From positions 3,472,001 through 3,536,000 of the forward strand of contig NZ_CP135922.1 of NCBI RefSeq assembly GCF_032399705.1: a stretch of 64,000 nucleotides of DNA, given 5' to 3'. Both the position numbers and the translations under genes were made by a program. How positions within the stretch are numbered: the stretch's first letter is position 1; each line of letters begins with the position of its first letter. The notes beneath the pieces are model-generated. The model was not told the origin of the DNA. It was given only the letters and a program-made list of their open reading frames with translations, and ran no database searches. Shown in pieces: positions 35,214 to 44,878 of this stretch. The stretch comes from Paenibacillus sp. BIC5C1. GTDB taxonomy: Bacteria > Bacillota > Bacilli > Paenibacillales > Paenibacillaceae.

Positions 35214-36197
35214 ATGCAAAATATGATTGAAATTGAACAATTGGAGACTCATTTTTACTCGGAAGAAGGCCATGTCAAAGCCGTGGACGGCGTAAGCCTG
35301 AATGTACGAGAAGGGGAGACGGTGTGTATCGTTGGTGAATCGGGCTGCGGCAAAAGTGTAACCGCCATGTCGATTATGGGTTTGATCGAGGAACCGGCAG
35401 GCAAGGTGGTAGGCGGTGCAATCCGTTTTGGTGGACGGGATCTGCTCCGTGAAAGTAAATCCTCATTACGTGCCATCCGGGGCAACGATATATCCATGAT
35501 CTTTCAGGAGCCGATGTCCTCGTTGAATCCCGTGCTTAAGATCGGTGAGCAATTGATGGAGCCGCTGATTGTACACTTGAAAATGAGTAAAAAGCAGGCT
35601 CGCGCACGAGCGGTTGAACTTATCTCCGAAGTTGGTATTTCACGTCCGGAACAGATTGCAAACAGCTATCCACACGAGCTGAGTGGAGGCATGCTGCAGC
35701 GCATTATGATTGCCATTGCCATCTCATGTAACCCGAAACTGTTAATCGCAGATGAACCAACCACCGCACTGGATGTGACCATTCAAGCGCAGATACTGGA
35801 TATGCTACAACACATTAAGTCCCAGTCAGGAACTTCCATTCTGATGATTACGCATGACCTTGGCGTTGTAGCCGAAATGGCGGATTATGTCGTTGTGATG
35901 TATGCAGGTAAAGTAGTGGAAGAGGGGGAAGTTGTGCAATTATTTGAATCTCCCAAACATCCATATACCCAAGGATTACTACGCTCCAAGCCAATTATCA
36001 ATCAACGGCAGGATGAATTGTATTCAATACCCGGACATGTACCTGATCCACTGTCCTTAAAAGATTCTTGTCATTTTGCTGACCGTTGTGAGCACTGTAT
36101 GTCGATATGCACCACGCAAATGCCTACGCTGAAGCAGCTTGGGCCCGGACAGAAGGCTGCGTTCTGGCTGTATGAGGAGGCGTTGAGTCATGTCTGA
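35214..36197 (+). CDS. Oligopeptide ABC transporter ATP-binding protein (OppD type)
   Basis: A 327-residue ATPase with Walker [10 protein letters not shown]-loop [11 protein letters not shown], signature LSGGM, Walker [13 protein letters not shown] and H-loop ITHDLG. The C-terminal oligopeptide/dipeptide domain has a Cys cluster (C-x6-C-x2-C-x3-C in the stretch [14 protein letters not shown]) of the type that can bind an Fe-S cluster. It starts 9 nt after the OppC-type gene and overlaps the next gene by 8 nt, indicating translational coupling. Confidence 0.94.
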   Translation: MQNMIEIEQLETHFYSEEGHVKAVDGVSLNVREGETVCIVGESGCGKSVTAMSIMGLIEEPAGKVVGGAIRFGGRDLLRESKSSLRAIRGNDISMIFQEPMSSLNPVLKIGEQLMEPLIVHLKMSKKQARARAVELISEVGISRPEQIANSYPHELSGGMLQRIMIAIAISCNPKLLIADEPTTALDVTIQAQILDMLQHIKSQSGTSILMITHDLGVVAEMADYVVVMYAGKVVEEGEVVQLFESPKHPYTQGLLRSKPIINQRQDELYSIPGHVPDPLSLKDSCHFADRCEHCMSICTTQMPTLKQLGPGQKAAFWLYEEALSHV

Positions 36198-37155
36198 ACC
36201 TCTATTGGAAATCGAACATCTCAAAACCTATTTTCCTGTGCGCAAAGGCTTATTGAATCGTACAGTAGCCCATGTGAAAGCAGTCGATGATATCAGCATC
36301 ACAATCCATGAAGGCGAGACGTTTGGATTAGTGGGTGAATCCGGAAGTGGCAAGAGCACCGTTGGCAGAACGATCGTACGCTTAACGGAGAAAACGGAGG
36401 GACAGATTCGTTTTCAAGGTGTAGACTTGCATCATTTGTCTATGCAGGAAGTACGGAAGATCCGTCCACAGCTTCAACTTATTTTCCAGGACCCCTACAG
36501 TTCACTGAATCCGCGCATACGCATTGGTGATGCGATCGGGGAGGCTGTATTGGATCACGGGTTGGCGACCGCAAGCGAGGTGCGTGATCTCGTCAAGGAG
36601 GTACTCGGAGCCTGTGGATTATCAGCTTATCATATTGATCGTTTTCCCCATGAATTCTCTGGTGGACAGCGACAGCGGATTGGGATTGCACGAGCTTTGA
36701 TCTTGAATCCAAAACTGATTATTGCAGATGAACCGGTATCTGCACTGGACGTGTCCATTCAGGCTCAGATTATCAACCTGTTCAGACGGCTTCAGCAAGA
36801 GCGAGGTCTTGCTTACTTGTTTATTTCGCATGATCTGAGTGTGGTGGAACATCTGTGTGACCGTATTGGCGTAATGTATCTGGGCTCCATGGTCGAGACG
36901 GCTTCCAGAGATGACTTATTCGGCAATCCATTACATCCGTATACGAAAGCCTTGCTATCAGCTGTACCTGTGCCGATTCCCAAATTGAAACGGGAACGCA
37001 TTGTTCTTAAAGGGGATATCCCCAGTCCGGTGAATCCGCCAACAGGCTGCAAGTTCCATACACGTTGTCCATGGGCAGAAGATATCTGCAAGCAGCAAAT
37101 TCCAGCGTATCGGAACGTTGGATCGGATCATTTTGTAGCCTGTCATTTGGTCTGA
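36190..37155 (+). CDS. Oligopeptide ABC transporter ATP-binding protein (OppF type)
   Basis: A 321-residue ATPase with Walker A GESGSGKS, Q-loop IFQDPYSSLNP, signature FSGGQRQR, Walker B LIIADEPVSALD and H-loop ISHDLSV. The C-terminal region again carries a Cys motif (CKFHTRCPWAEDIC). GAGGAGG precedes the ATG, which lies inside the end of the OppD-type gene. It is the last gene of the operon, closed by a strong terminator. Confidence 0.94.
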   Translation: MSEPLLEIEHLKTYFPVRKGLLNRTVAHVKAVDDISITIHEGETFGLVGESGSGKSTVGRTIVRLTEKTEGQIRFQGVDLHHLSMQEVRKIRPQLQLIFQDPYSSLNPRIRIGDAIGEAVLDHGLATASEVRDLVKEVLGACGLSAYHIDRFPHEFSGGQRQRIGIARALILNPKLIIADEPVSALDVSIQAQIINLFRRLQQERGLAYLFISHDLSVVEHLCDRIGVMYLGSMVETASRDDLFGNPLHPYTKALLSAVPVPIPKLKRERIVLKGDIPSPVNPPTGCKFHTRCPWAEDICKQQIPAYRNVGSDHFVACHLV

Positions 37156-37262
37156 AGCATGTGAGAGTAATTTCATATCAACGGTATCTTATGGATACGT
37201 AATGGAATTATTTAGGTTTCATCCATTCTGTATGTGTTCATTCGAAGAAGTATCAAAGTACC

Positions 37263-37307
37263 AAAAGACGCTGCCGACATGTAAGTCGGAGCGTCTTTTA
37301 TTTTTTT
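37263..37307 (+). terminator. Intrinsic terminator of the oligopeptide transporter operon
   Basis: AAAAGACGCT/AGCGTCTTTT outer stem with inner CCGAC/GTCGG and a seven-T run after a single A. Confidence 0.88.
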
Positions 37308-37379
37308 GAAACCTTCTAACCACTACATCCGTTTAATATTTACACAAAATCAAATTTGGAAAATGAAGGGTGGATACAC

Positions 37380-37871
37380 ATGCGAAAAATAAGAATAACG
37401 TCCATGCTGAAAGTCATGATTGTTGCAGCACTATCGGCTCCCATAATTCTTTCCATACCAACCGCCGGGGTAGCTGTCGCCAGTCCAAGCATCAAGCCTC
37501 ACGCGCTTACTCCACCACCACCGCCTTTGGAACCAAGTATTCATGCACTGACTTCCCCGAAATATATTTATCAGGCAGTGGGGACGGTTACACCTGGAGG
37601 TGGACTGACTGCGATTGTAAATACAACGACAACGACCTTCTCGGAAATGAAATCATTGCAAGTCGATTATCGACTTGAGCGCTGGACGGGATCAGCCTGG
37701 ATACTCTATCAATCCGGTTCCAAGAAGAAAACGCAAACGCAGACCCTTAATGCCCAATCGAGCTGGACCGTTATAACCGGATATTACTATCGAGTAGTAA
37801 GTCTTCACACGGCGGACGATGGGGTCAAGCCTGAGTCGTCAACACATATTTCAAGCAACGTATTGTTTTAA
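37380..37871 (+). CDS. Secreted hypothetical protein
   Basis: The 163-residue protein has a signal peptide (MLKVMIVAALSAPIILSIPTAGVAVA), a proline-rich linker (TPPPPPLEP) and a C-terminal beta-rich domain of about 100 residues (SLQVDYRLERWTGSAWILYQSG, SSWTVITGYYYRVVSLHTA) resembling small extracellular Ig-like folds. AAGGGTGG precedes the ATG at 37380. No family is recognised. It converges on the anti-sigma gene with a 1-nt gap between stop codons, so the two transcripts likely overlap. Confidence 0.7.
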   Translation: MRKIRITSMLKVMIVAALSAPIILSIPTAGVAVASPSIKPHALTPPPPPLEPSIHALTSPKYIYQAVGTVTPGGGLTAIVNTTTTTFSEMKSLQVDYRLERWTGSAWILYQSGSKKKTQTQTLNAQSSWTVITGYYYRVVSLHTADDGVKPESSTHISSNVLF

Positions 37872-37872
37872 T

Positions 37873-38856
37873 TTACTTGCGAGTACTACCTGGAAATTTT
37901 TGTTCCTGCAGGTCATTGGCAATGGCAGTCATCTCTTCTTCCGAGATGGTTCCGAATAAGCTCATGTTGACAGAACCCATCATCCATTGAAAGGTATTAT
38001 AGGGGGGGCCGAGGTACATAAATGCATCGCTGCCATCAGCCAATTTGACGATACTTGTTTCGCGAAGCATGGGCCCCTCTATGACCTGACCAGGCGAAAC
38101 ATATGCATAATCAAACTGAATGACTTCTTCTTCACCATTTTTGCCTTCGCCGCTATAACGAACCCTCATTCGTTGAGATTCATAATAATCTTCCGGATTG
38201 ACGGGATAGAGGGTGTCCAGCATAAGTTCATATTTAATCTTTGTAAACCGCTTCGGTATGGCTTTTGACAGCAGAAAGTCGCCCTTAAATCCCGATCGTG
38301 CGATATCCTTTGTTACTATAATTGGTTCAAGCATGTGTGACTCCTCATAGAAGGGGAGTTTAATCTCTTCATCTTCTTCTTCAGGTGTTTCATCCCTACT
38401 GGAAAAAGTGGGAGCCTCATTGATACCTCGCTCAGGAGGTGGAGGCGTCTTGGCAGTCGACGGATCGGCGCCTAGTTGGGTGGTACGATCCTCAATAACA
38501 ATGGATTTCATCCCATTGCCCCATTCCTTGATCGATTGTACAAAAGGGGAGACGGCTTGTGTCCCAGTGGGCATACTGAAGATGACGGCGCCGATGGTCA
38601 CGGACGCAGCAACAATAACAGATAAACGTATGGTGCGCATTCTTTTCTTGCGTGCGCCAACCCGGGCAATTTCCTTTTGAACTCGGAGCCAGGATTGACG
38701 CATAGGTTCGGTGTTGGAAGCAGGGGTGGCAGATGCAGCCTGATGGAAGGCTTCGTCAAAAGCCATATCAAACGCGGCATCGAAAAAATCGTCTTTCAGC
38801 TCTGAATCGAATGAATCAATATGCTTATCGGACTTGCCTTTGCTCAATACTTCCAC
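37873..38856 (-). CDS. Anti-sigma factor-like membrane protein (DUF4367-like C-terminus)
   Basis: The 327-residue protein has an acidic cytoplasmic N-terminus (DSELKDDFFDAAFDMAFDEAF), a single membrane segment (LSVIVAASVTIGAVIFSM), a Pro- and Glu-rich linker and an extracytoplasmic domain ending in MMGSVNMSLFGTISEEEMTAIANDL, like DUF4367. It overlaps the ECF sigma gene by 32 nt, the usual layout for a sigma factor and its membrane-bound inhibitor. It starts at GTG with AAGGA upstream. The inducing signal is unknown. Confidence 0.8.
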   Translation of the reverse strand: MEVLSKGKSDKHIDSFDSELKDDFFDAAFDMAFDEAFHQAASATPASNTEPMRQSWLRVQKEIARVGARKKRMRTIRLSVIVAASVTIGAVIFSMPTGTQAVSPFVQSIKEWGNGMKSIVIEDRTTQLGADPSTAKTPPPPERGINEAPTFSSRDETPEEEDEEIKLPFYEESHMLEPIIVTKDIARSGFKGDFLLSKAIPKRFTKIKYELMLDTLYPVNPEDYYESQRMRVRYSGEGKNGEEEVIQFDYAYVSPGQVIEGPMLRETSIVKLADGSDAFMYLGPPYNTFQWMMGSVNMSLFGTISEEEMTAIANDLQEQKFPGSTRK

Positions 38857-39415
38857 CCCATTCCTTATGTAATTTCTTTTTGATACTTCCGCGGGCTCTG
38901 AACAAACGTTGCTTCACAATTTCTTCGGATGTATCAAGCAGATCGGCCATTTCCCGATAGGAAAGACCCTCTTTCCAGCGTAGCTCCACAAGTACACGGT
39001 ATTCCGGCTTAAGCTGTTCCAGATAGAATTCGATGGATTCCTGCATCATTTGAGTCTCCACCGTGCTCTCCACGGAAGCGGCCGTTTGATTAATTGTCTC
39101 CATATCTATAAAAACACTATCCGTATCCAGTTGGTTACGGTTATTTTTATTTTTTCTTAGATAATTAATGGCGGTATTCCGTGTGACAACCTTCAGCCAT
39201 GCTTTCAGTTTGACTTCGTTGTCGAAGAGAGGTTTGTTTTTAATAATTTTAATAAAAGCTTCCTGAATGATATCTTCTGCAGCTGCACGTTCTTTGATGA
39301 TGTAAACGATGAGACCATGTACCATATTATAGTATTCGTAGTACACTTCTTCTTGAAGCTGTGGGCCCAAATTATGGAAATCTGAGGCTAAGAGTAATTG
39401 GAGCCGATTGGCCAT
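38825..39415 (-). CDS. ECF RNA polymerase sigma factor
   Basis: The 196-residue protein has sigma region 2 (YYNMVHGLIVYIIKERAAAEDIIQEAFIKI and LKAWLKVVTRNTAINYLRK) and region 4 (YRVLVELRWKEGLSYREMADLLDTSEEIVKQRLFRARGSIKKKL). It directs RNA polymerase to a small regulon. AAGGAG precedes the ATG at 39415. The overlapping downstream gene is its probable anti-sigma partner. No recognisable autoregulated promoter was identified by eye. Confidence 0.92.
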   Translation of the reverse strand: MANRLQLLLASDFHNLGPQLQEEVYYEYYNMVHGLIVYIIKERAAAEDIIQEAFIKIIKNKPLFDNEVKLKAWLKVVTRNTAINYLRKNKNNRNQLDTDSVFIDMETINQTAASVESTVETQMMQESIEFYLEQLKPEYRVLVELRWKEGLSYREMADLLDTSEEIVKQRLFRARGSIKKKLHKEWGGSIEQRQVR

Positions 39416-39539
39416 GATGTTCTCCTTTCTGGTGAACAATCCACAAACATTGGTATCATTTCATTTTACAACATTATATGGAAGCGATACAATGGGAGGT
39501 TAGTCCGACAGAAGTAGAAAAAGTATAGCGAAAATAGTT

Positions 39540-39587
39540 AGAGGCTGCCCTATTAACCAGTAAATCATGGTTAGTAGGGCAGCCTCT
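39540..39587 (-). terminator. Terminator after the downstream M29 aminopeptidase gene
   Basis: A 19-bp near-perfect stem (AGAGGCTGCCCTA...TAGGGCAGCCTCT, one G-U) with a 10-nt loop lies 42 nt past the stop on the minus strand. T content after it is modest (AACTATTTT). Confidence 0.7.
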
Positions 39588-39628
39588 ATGAGTTATTTAA
39601 TAATCGTAGAATAACTGATACAAATGGC

Positions 39629-40861
39629 TTAGAAAGCCCAGTCACCGTTAAGGAAGATGGCTTCACGCTCACCATTCGCTGTCACGCCATAAATATTCGT
39701 TTCGGGTGATCCCATCATGAAGTCCACGTGAGTAATGCTGGAGTTCATGCCGCGAGCTGCAAGCTCTTCGGTTGACATGGTTTTGCCACCATCGATATTG
39801 AAGGCATAGGAACTGCCGATTGCGAGGTGACATGAAGCATTCTCATCATATAACGTTGTGTAATAGAGAATACCACTTTCCGAGATTGGAGAGTGGAAGG
39901 GCACCAGAGCGACTTCGCCGAGATAATGGGAACCTTCATCCATATTGATGAGTCTTTCTAGTGTATCCTGACCTTCTTCAGCATGGAAATCAATGATGCG
40001 TCCTTTTTCAAACGTAAGAGAGAAGCGATCAATGATACTTCCGCCATAACTGAGTGGTTTGGTGCTAGACACTTTACCGTTCACCCCAAATTTGGCTGGT
40101 GCTGTGAACACTTCCTCTGTCGGGATATTGGCCACAAAACGGGTGCCTTGTTCGTTAATGCTGCCTGCTTGCGCCCAAATGTGCCCTTCAGGAAGATCAA
40201 CGGTAAGGTCAGTTCCCGGAGAAACAAAATGTAGAGATTTATATTTTTTGCTGTTCAGGGCAACTGCTTTGTGCTCCAAACGCTCAATATGTTGCTCCCA
40301 AGCCGCTACAGGATCTTCCAGATCAGCTCTTACAGCAGCAAAAATGGCATCCCAGAGCTGTTTCATCTGCTCAGCAGGGGGAAGGTCAGGGAATACTTTG
40401 GCGGCCCAATCCGGCGAAGGACAAGCTACTCCTGTCCAGCTCATTTTGTCGGCCTGCTGGTACTGACGATATTTGGACATCGCCTGACCATATGTACGCT
40501 GATGGGTGGAAATGCGTTCTGGATCGATGCCTTTCAACAGGTCCGGGCTGGATGACAATACGGTCAAGAACGAAGCATTGTTCGCTGCCAGCTCCTCAAG
40601 CTCAGCAGCATGCCATTTCGGCGGATCTTGGAAGGAATCCTCAGGCGCCATTTCAAAGCGCAGCCGATTGACAGTTTCGTCTCCATATTTGACGATAACT
40701 TTCTTTGCTCCGGCCTCGTAGCCTTTGCGCACCAACAAACGCACAAATTCAGCTGTATCAATCATCGCGCTAATAACGAAGATTTGCCCGGGCTGAACGT
40801 TGGCTCCGACTTTTACGGCCAGTTCAGCATAACGATCCAGTTTTTGTTCAAAACTCAACAT
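39629..40861 (-). CDS. M29 family aminopeptidase, copy 1
   Basis: The 410-residue metallopeptidase has the M29 ligand pattern: Glu in NIPTEEVFTAP, Glu in GSHYLGEVALV, His in NASCHLAIGSSYA and the HVD pair in SSITHVDFMMG. It removes N-terminal residues from peptides in the cytoplasm with two metal ions (the AmpS/PepS/T type). The start is ATG at 40861 (GGAGG upstream), giving exactly the length of its neighbour. It lies 83 nt downstream of a close paralogue on the same strand, a tandem duplication. Confidence 0.92.
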   Translation of the reverse strand: MLSFEQKLDRYAELAVKVGANVQPGQIFVISAMIDTAEFVRLLVRKGYEAGAKKVIVKYGDETVNRLRFEMAPEDSFQDPPKWHAAELEELAANNASFLTVLSSSPDLLKGIDPERISTHQRTYGQAMSKYRQYQQADKMSWTGVACPSPDWAAKVFPDLPPAEQMKQLWDAIFAAVRADLEDPVAAWEQHIERLEHKAVALNSKKYKSLHFVSPGTDLTVDLPEGHIWAQAGSINEQGTRFVANIPTEEVFTAPAKFGVNGKVSSTKPLSYGGSIIDRFSLTFEKGRIIDFHAEEGQDTLERLINMDEGSHYLGEVALVPFHSPISESGILYYTTLYDENASCHLAIGSSYAFNIDGGKTMSTEELAARGMNSSITHVDFMMGSPETNIYGVTANGEREAIFLNGDWAF

Positions 40862-40944
40862 ATCAAGTTCCTCCATATCATGAATGCCCCGCATACGCAG
40901 GAAAAGAGAGGAGTGACCCTCTCTCTCATTTACACTATTTTAAA

Positions 40945-42177
40945 TTAGAAAGCCCAGTTGCCTTGCAAGAAGATTGGCTCTTCGCTACCTTCGGAAGTGA
41001 CACCGTGAATGTTCATTTCTCCTGATCCAATCATGAAATCCACATGAGTTAGACTGGAGTTCATGCCATGGCTGATCAATTCCTCTTTGGACATCGTTTT
41101 GCCGCCTTCCAGGCAGAAGGCATAGGCGTTACCGATAGCCAAATGGTTAGATGCATTTTCATCAAAGAGGGTGTTGTAGAACAAAATATTCGTATCTGAA
41201 ATCGGCGATTGATGTGGAACGAGAGCTACTTCACCCAAATAATGTGCGCCTTCATCCATTTCGATCAAACTTTTCAATGAATCAAGTCCTTGTTCAGCAG
41301 TATAATCGACAATTCGACCATTTTCGAAAGTGAGGGAGAAGCCGTCGATCAGGTTGCCGCCATAACTCAGTGGCTTGGTGCTGCGAACTGTACCGTTAAC
41401 TCCAGTTTTCAGTGGAGCAGTGAAAACTTCCTCTGTAGGCATATTGGCAACGAAGACATGTCCCTGCTCATTAATACTGCCACCGGAAACCCACAGATGA
41501 CCTTCAGGAAGCTCGATAGTCAAGTCTGTACCTGGGGCAGTATAGTGAAGCTTTTTGTATTTCTTCTCGTTAAGCAGATCAGCACGGGAGTCGAGATTCA
41601 GCAAATGCGTTTTCCATTCAGCGACAGCATCCTGCTCACCAATGCGAACGGTTTTGAAGATGACATCCCACAATTTATCAATTTGTTGCTCGGCTGGAAG
41701 ATCAGGGAATACTTTGGCTGCCCATTCAGGGGAAGGAACTGCCACAATGGACCAGCTGAATTTGTCTGCCATCTGATAGGAACGATATTTCTCCATCGCT
41801 TTACCACGAACCTTCTGACTAGTCACGATCCGTTCCTGAGGAACACCTGCAAGCAGGTCCGGATTTTCTGCGATCACATGCAGAATGGCGGCACCTTCTT
41901 CTACGAGTTCGGTCATTTCTCCTGCAAACCATTTTGGTTCAATGGAGAAGGATTCCTCTGGTGCGAGATCATAATGGAGACGTGTAATCACCTCATCGCT
42001 CCAGTTTACTTTGACCAGCTTGGCACCTGTGCCATAAGCCGCTTTGACGATCAGGCGTACAAAATGTGCTGCCGAGATTGGTGCATTCACGACGAGAGTC
42101 TGCCCAGGATGGACATTGACACCGACTTTGACAGCCAGTTCGGCATATTGTTGTAGATTCGTTTCAAAATTGTTCAT
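40945..42177 (-). CDS. M29 family aminopeptidase, copy 2
   Basis: The 410-residue M29 metallopeptidase is closely related to the downstream copy and has the same ligands: MPTEEVFTAP, GAHYLGEVALV, NASNHLAIGNAYA and SSLTHVDFMIG. GGAGG lies 11 nt before the ATG. The two copies share block structure from end to end yet differ throughout, so the duplication is not recent. It is the first gene of the pair and divergent from the small protein at 42392. Confidence 0.92.
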   Translation of the reverse strand: MNNFETNLQQYAELAVKVGVNVHPGQTLVVNAPISAAHFVRLIVKAAYGTGAKLVKVNWSDEVITRLHYDLAPEESFSIEPKWFAGEMTELVEEGAAILHVIAENPDLLAGVPQERIVTSQKVRGKAMEKYRSYQMADKFSWSIVAVPSPEWAAKVFPDLPAEQQIDKLWDVIFKTVRIGEQDAVAEWKTHLLNLDSRADLLNEKKYKKLHYTAPGTDLTIELPEGHLWVSGGSINEQGHVFVANMPTEEVFTAPLKTGVNGTVRSTKPLSYGGNLIDGFSLTFENGRIVDYTAEQGLDSLKSLIEMDEGAHYLGEVALVPHQSPISDTNILFYNTLFDENASNHLAIGNAYAFCLEGGKTMSKEELISHGMNSSLTHVDFMIGSGEMNIHGVTSEGSEEPIFLQGNWAF

Positions 42178-42391
42178 GCTATTTTTTCCTCCAATTTGGT
42201 ATAATGTCGTAGCTGTTTGTTATTATAGTCCTCATTACAGGTATGTAAGGAGTCAGTTAGGTTCCCTCATGGAATAAGGTATACGTTGCTACGATATATA
42301 TTGTACAATTAACCAATAATAATTACCAAACTAGGTTTACCATAAATTGTGGAGACCTGCAACTGATGAGAGTTTAAAGGAGAGAACGATT

Positions 42392-42658
42392 GTGAATATT
42401 GAGATTATTCGTGCAGAGATGCGTCGTGAAGATGAAAAGAATTTTGTGGGAAATACCGTTTTTCGTGCAGAAGGCGAAAAGTCCGTTTATGAGATTACGT
42501 TTATGAGCAAGAACGGCAAGGATTGGGATTATAGTCTGCATTTCACTGAACAATCCGGTGATGAAGATGAATTGCTGCGTATGGACGAGCTGCTGGAAAA
42601 CGATGACGATATGTACAATCAGCTGCTTGATGCGGCACTGGACGCTTACCCTGCATAA
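42392..42658 (+). CDS. Small acidic hypothetical protein
   Basis: The 88-residue protein begins at GTG 42392 with AAAGGAGAG upstream. It is rich in Glu and Asp, with a sequence (VYEITFMSKNGKDWDYSLHFTEQSGDEDELLRMDELLENDDD) suggesting a small alpha/beta fold. I recognise no named family. It is cytoplasmic, monocistronic and closed by a terminator. Confidence 0.75.
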   Translation: MNIEIIRAEMRREDEKNFVGNTVFRAEGEKSVYEITFMSKNGKDWDYSLHFTEQSGDEDELLRMDELLENDDDMYNQLLDAALDAYPA

Positions 42659-42705
42659 TCGGACCGAGAGGTTCTTGTTCTAATATGGAATGAAGCTGAT
42701 TATAC

Positions 42706-42750
42706 TAGACGGTGTATGCCTGAAACAGGGCGTCCATCGTCTATTTTATT
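42706..42750 (+). terminator. Terminator after the small acidic protein
   Basis: A stem of about 15 bp (TAGACGGTG...CATCGTCTA, one mismatch inside) with a 7-nt loop is followed by TTTTATTT. Confidence 0.75.
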
Positions 42751-42788
42751 TGGAAATAAAGAATAGTTAATCCAGAAAAGGGAAGTCT

Positions 42789-42854
42789 ATGACAGATGAA
42801 TGGAACCAGAGAGACAATCCGCCTGAATGGGAGGTAACCGTGAATGGCATCTGA
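42789..42854 (+). CDS. Possible 21-residue leader peptide overlapping the MBL hydrolase start
   Basis: ATG at 42789 (GGGAAG upstream) opens a 21-codon frame (MTDEWNQRDNPPEWEVTVNGI) whose TGA lies 8 nt past the start codon of the next gene. Translation of it would run through the next gene's ribosome site, so it could couple or tune expression. It may equally be chance. Confidence 0.3.
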   Translation: MTDEWNQRDNPPEWEVTVNGI

Positions 42855-43653
42855 CAATCTGATTACAGCAGGAATGACGGGACTTGAAGAAGTCGCACAC
42901 GATATCCTCAGTCTGCGTACACTGTTCGTTAATGTTGTGTTCATCGGGGAGCCTGGAAGCAGGAACTGGGTACTCGTGGACACTGGAATGGCAAGTTTCA
43001 CTGATCAGATTCTTCATGTTGCAACTGAACGCTTTCCTGGTCCACCGTCTGCGATTATTTTGACACATGGTCATTTTGATCACGTCGGGACCGTCATCGA
43101 ACTGGAACAATTCTGGGGCGTCCCGGTGTACGCACACCCGCTGGAACTGCCTTATTTGACAGGTGTGAAGGATTATCCTCCGGCCGACCCAACTGTTGGT
43201 GGCGGTTTGATGGCACGGCTGTCATTTGCTTACCCTAATGAAGCTATTAATCTGGATGATCGGATATTCAGTCTGCCGGATAATCATTCCATCCCAGGTG
43301 TTTCTGGCTGGGAATGGCTGCATACACCAGGTCATACACCGGGCCATGTGTCGCTATTTCGAAAAGAAGACCGTACACTGATTGCGGGAGACGCGATCGT
43401 CACTGTGAAACAGGAATCGCTCTGGAGTGTGCTGCTTCAGGACAAACAGTTGCACGGTCCACCCGCGTATTTCACGACGGATTGGGAAGCGGCTCATCGC
43501 TCAGTTCAGCATATTCGTCGACTGCAGCCCATAGTTGCTATTACCGGGCACGGACATTCCTTAACCGGAGAAATGCTGAGAGATTCGCTGGAGCGACTCG
43601 ATCTTGATTTTGAACAGACCGCCGTTCCGGATCACGGCAAGTATGTGGATTAA
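42844..43653 (+). CDS. Metallo-beta-lactamase-fold hydrolase
   Basis: The 269-residue protein has the MBL motif THGHFDH, a distal His (HTPGHTPGHVS), the bridging Asp (LIAGDAIV) and a final His (TGHGHS), giving a complete two-metal site. The family includes thioesterases, glyoxalase II-like enzymes and lactonases; the substrate is not shown. GGGAGG lies 10 nt before the ATG. It is cytoplasmic and closed by a terminator at 43726. Confidence 0.9.
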   Translation: MASDNLITAGMTGLEEVAHDILSLRTLFVNVVFIGEPGSRNWVLVDTGMASFTDQILHVATERFPGPPSAIILTHGHFDHVGTVIELEQFWGVPVYAHPLELPYLTGVKDYPPADPTVGGGLMARLSFAYPNEAINLDDRIFSLPDNHSIPGVSGWEWLHTPGHTPGHVSLFRKEDRTLIAGDAIVTVKQESLWSVLLQDKQLHGPPAYFTTDWEAAHRSVQHIRRLQPIVAITGHGHSLTGEMLRDSLERLDLDFEQTAVPDHGKYVD

Positions 43654-43725
43654 TATAGCAGATGCCATACATGGGTATTCCATTGAAATCTGGAATGATT
43701 CCATTACGGCAGCATAAGGGGATGG

Positions 43726-43758
43726 AGACAGCCACGGAGCATCGTAGCTGTCTTTTTT
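43726..43758 (+). terminator. Intrinsic terminator after the MBL hydrolase
   Basis: AGACAGC/GCTGTCT stem with a partly paired 14-nt loop and a six-T run. Confidence 0.8.
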
Positions 43759-43867
43759 GTTGTTCCATCATGAATTTGTTCTCTATCATAGATTGGTATT
43801 TTGTGCCCGGTCATGATATAGTCGAGCCGTATAATATAACCTTAGTATGCAGGAGGTACATATAACG

Positions 43868-44878
43868 ATGACACAGCAAAATGCAGCTTTCGAAGAACAA
43901 TTTGGTGGTATACCAGCCGTCTGGCTTCGTTTTAATCAATTCGAAGCGGCAGTTATTCCGAGCGTGGGTGCCAACCTTGTCGCTTTCCGTGATACAGAGC
44001 AGGGATTCCGTTATTTGCGTGAGCCGGACCAGGAACATATGGACGAATTTATGGCAGCACCTGCCGTATACGGTATTCCGATTCTTTCCCCACCAAATCG
44101 TTATGAGGATGGTCGGTTCCCATGGAGTGGTGAAATCTATCAATTACCTGTGAACGAACCGGCTACAGGTAACCATCTGCACGGATTTCTGCATGATGCC
44201 GAATGGAAGGTTGAAGGCTACGGATCTAACGAGCTAGAAAGTTATGTTGTGCTTAGTCAGGAAGTGAAGGAAGGACATGAGTTCTACAAATACCTGCCAT
44301 TCACTTTCACAGTGACACTCCGTTACTCGCTAAGTAGTCTGGGACTTCAGCAACAATTGAATGTCAGCAATAACGGGAAGGAACGTATGCCGAACCTGTT
44401 CGCATTCCATACAGCCATTAGCGTACCTTTTGCACCGGAAAGCCAGGCATCCGATTACACGGCCAAAATAACGATTGGTCAGCGTCGTGAATTAAATGAA
44501 CGTTCTTTGCCTACGGGACAATTTCAACCGCTTACACCAGAGGAAGAGCAATTAAAGGGTGAAGGTGTTAGTCCGTTTTTTGCAGCCATGGACAACCATT
44601 ACACGGCAGAACCGCAGAATGGGCGTAACTATATGGAACTTACTGATCATCGTACTGGAGACAAGCTGGTATATGATGTCGGCACGTCCTACAAGCACTG
44701 GATGATCTGGAATAACAACATGTCGGGTGGCTTCTTCTGTCCTGAACCACAGATGAACCTTGTTAACGCCCCGAATGTACAAGGTATTCCTGCTGAAGAG
44801 ATCGGTCTGATCGGTCTTGAGCCAGGGGAATTATTTGAGCAAACCAGCCGTCTTTATCCGATCAAAGCGCAAAAATAA
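43868..44878 (+). CDS. Aldose 1-epimerase family protein
   Basis: The 336-residue protein has the galactose mutarotase-like fold with [10 protein letters not shown], the first catalytic-type His in [12 protein letters not shown], the second in FAFHTAIS and the late Glu in [11 protein letters not shown]. It would interconvert sugar anomers. GGAGG lies upstream of the ATG at 43868, 11 nt away. It stands alone before fumC; no sugar operon is adjacent, so the substrate sugar is unknown. Confidence 0.88.
   Translation: MTQQNAAFEEQFGGIPAVWLRFNQFEAAVIPSVGANLVAFRDTEQGFRYLREPDQEHMDEFMAAPAVYGIPILSPPNRYEDGRFPWSGEIYQLPVNEPATGNHLHGFLHDAEWKVEGYGSNELESYVVLSQEVKEGHEFYKYLPFTFTVTLRYSLSSLGLQQQLNVSNNGKERMPNLFAFHTAISVPFAPESQASDYTAKITIGQRRELNERSLPTGQFQPLTPEEEQLKGEGVSPFFAAMDNHYTAEPQNGRNYMELTDHRTGDKLVYDVGTSYKHWMIWNNNMSGGFFCPEPQMNLVNAPNVQGIPAEEIGLIGLEPGELFEQTSRLYPIKAQK

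Noticed and set aside
41290..42156. A 288-codon open frame opposite the second M29 aminopeptidase
   Set aside because: Antisense shadow of a gene with intact active-site motifs.
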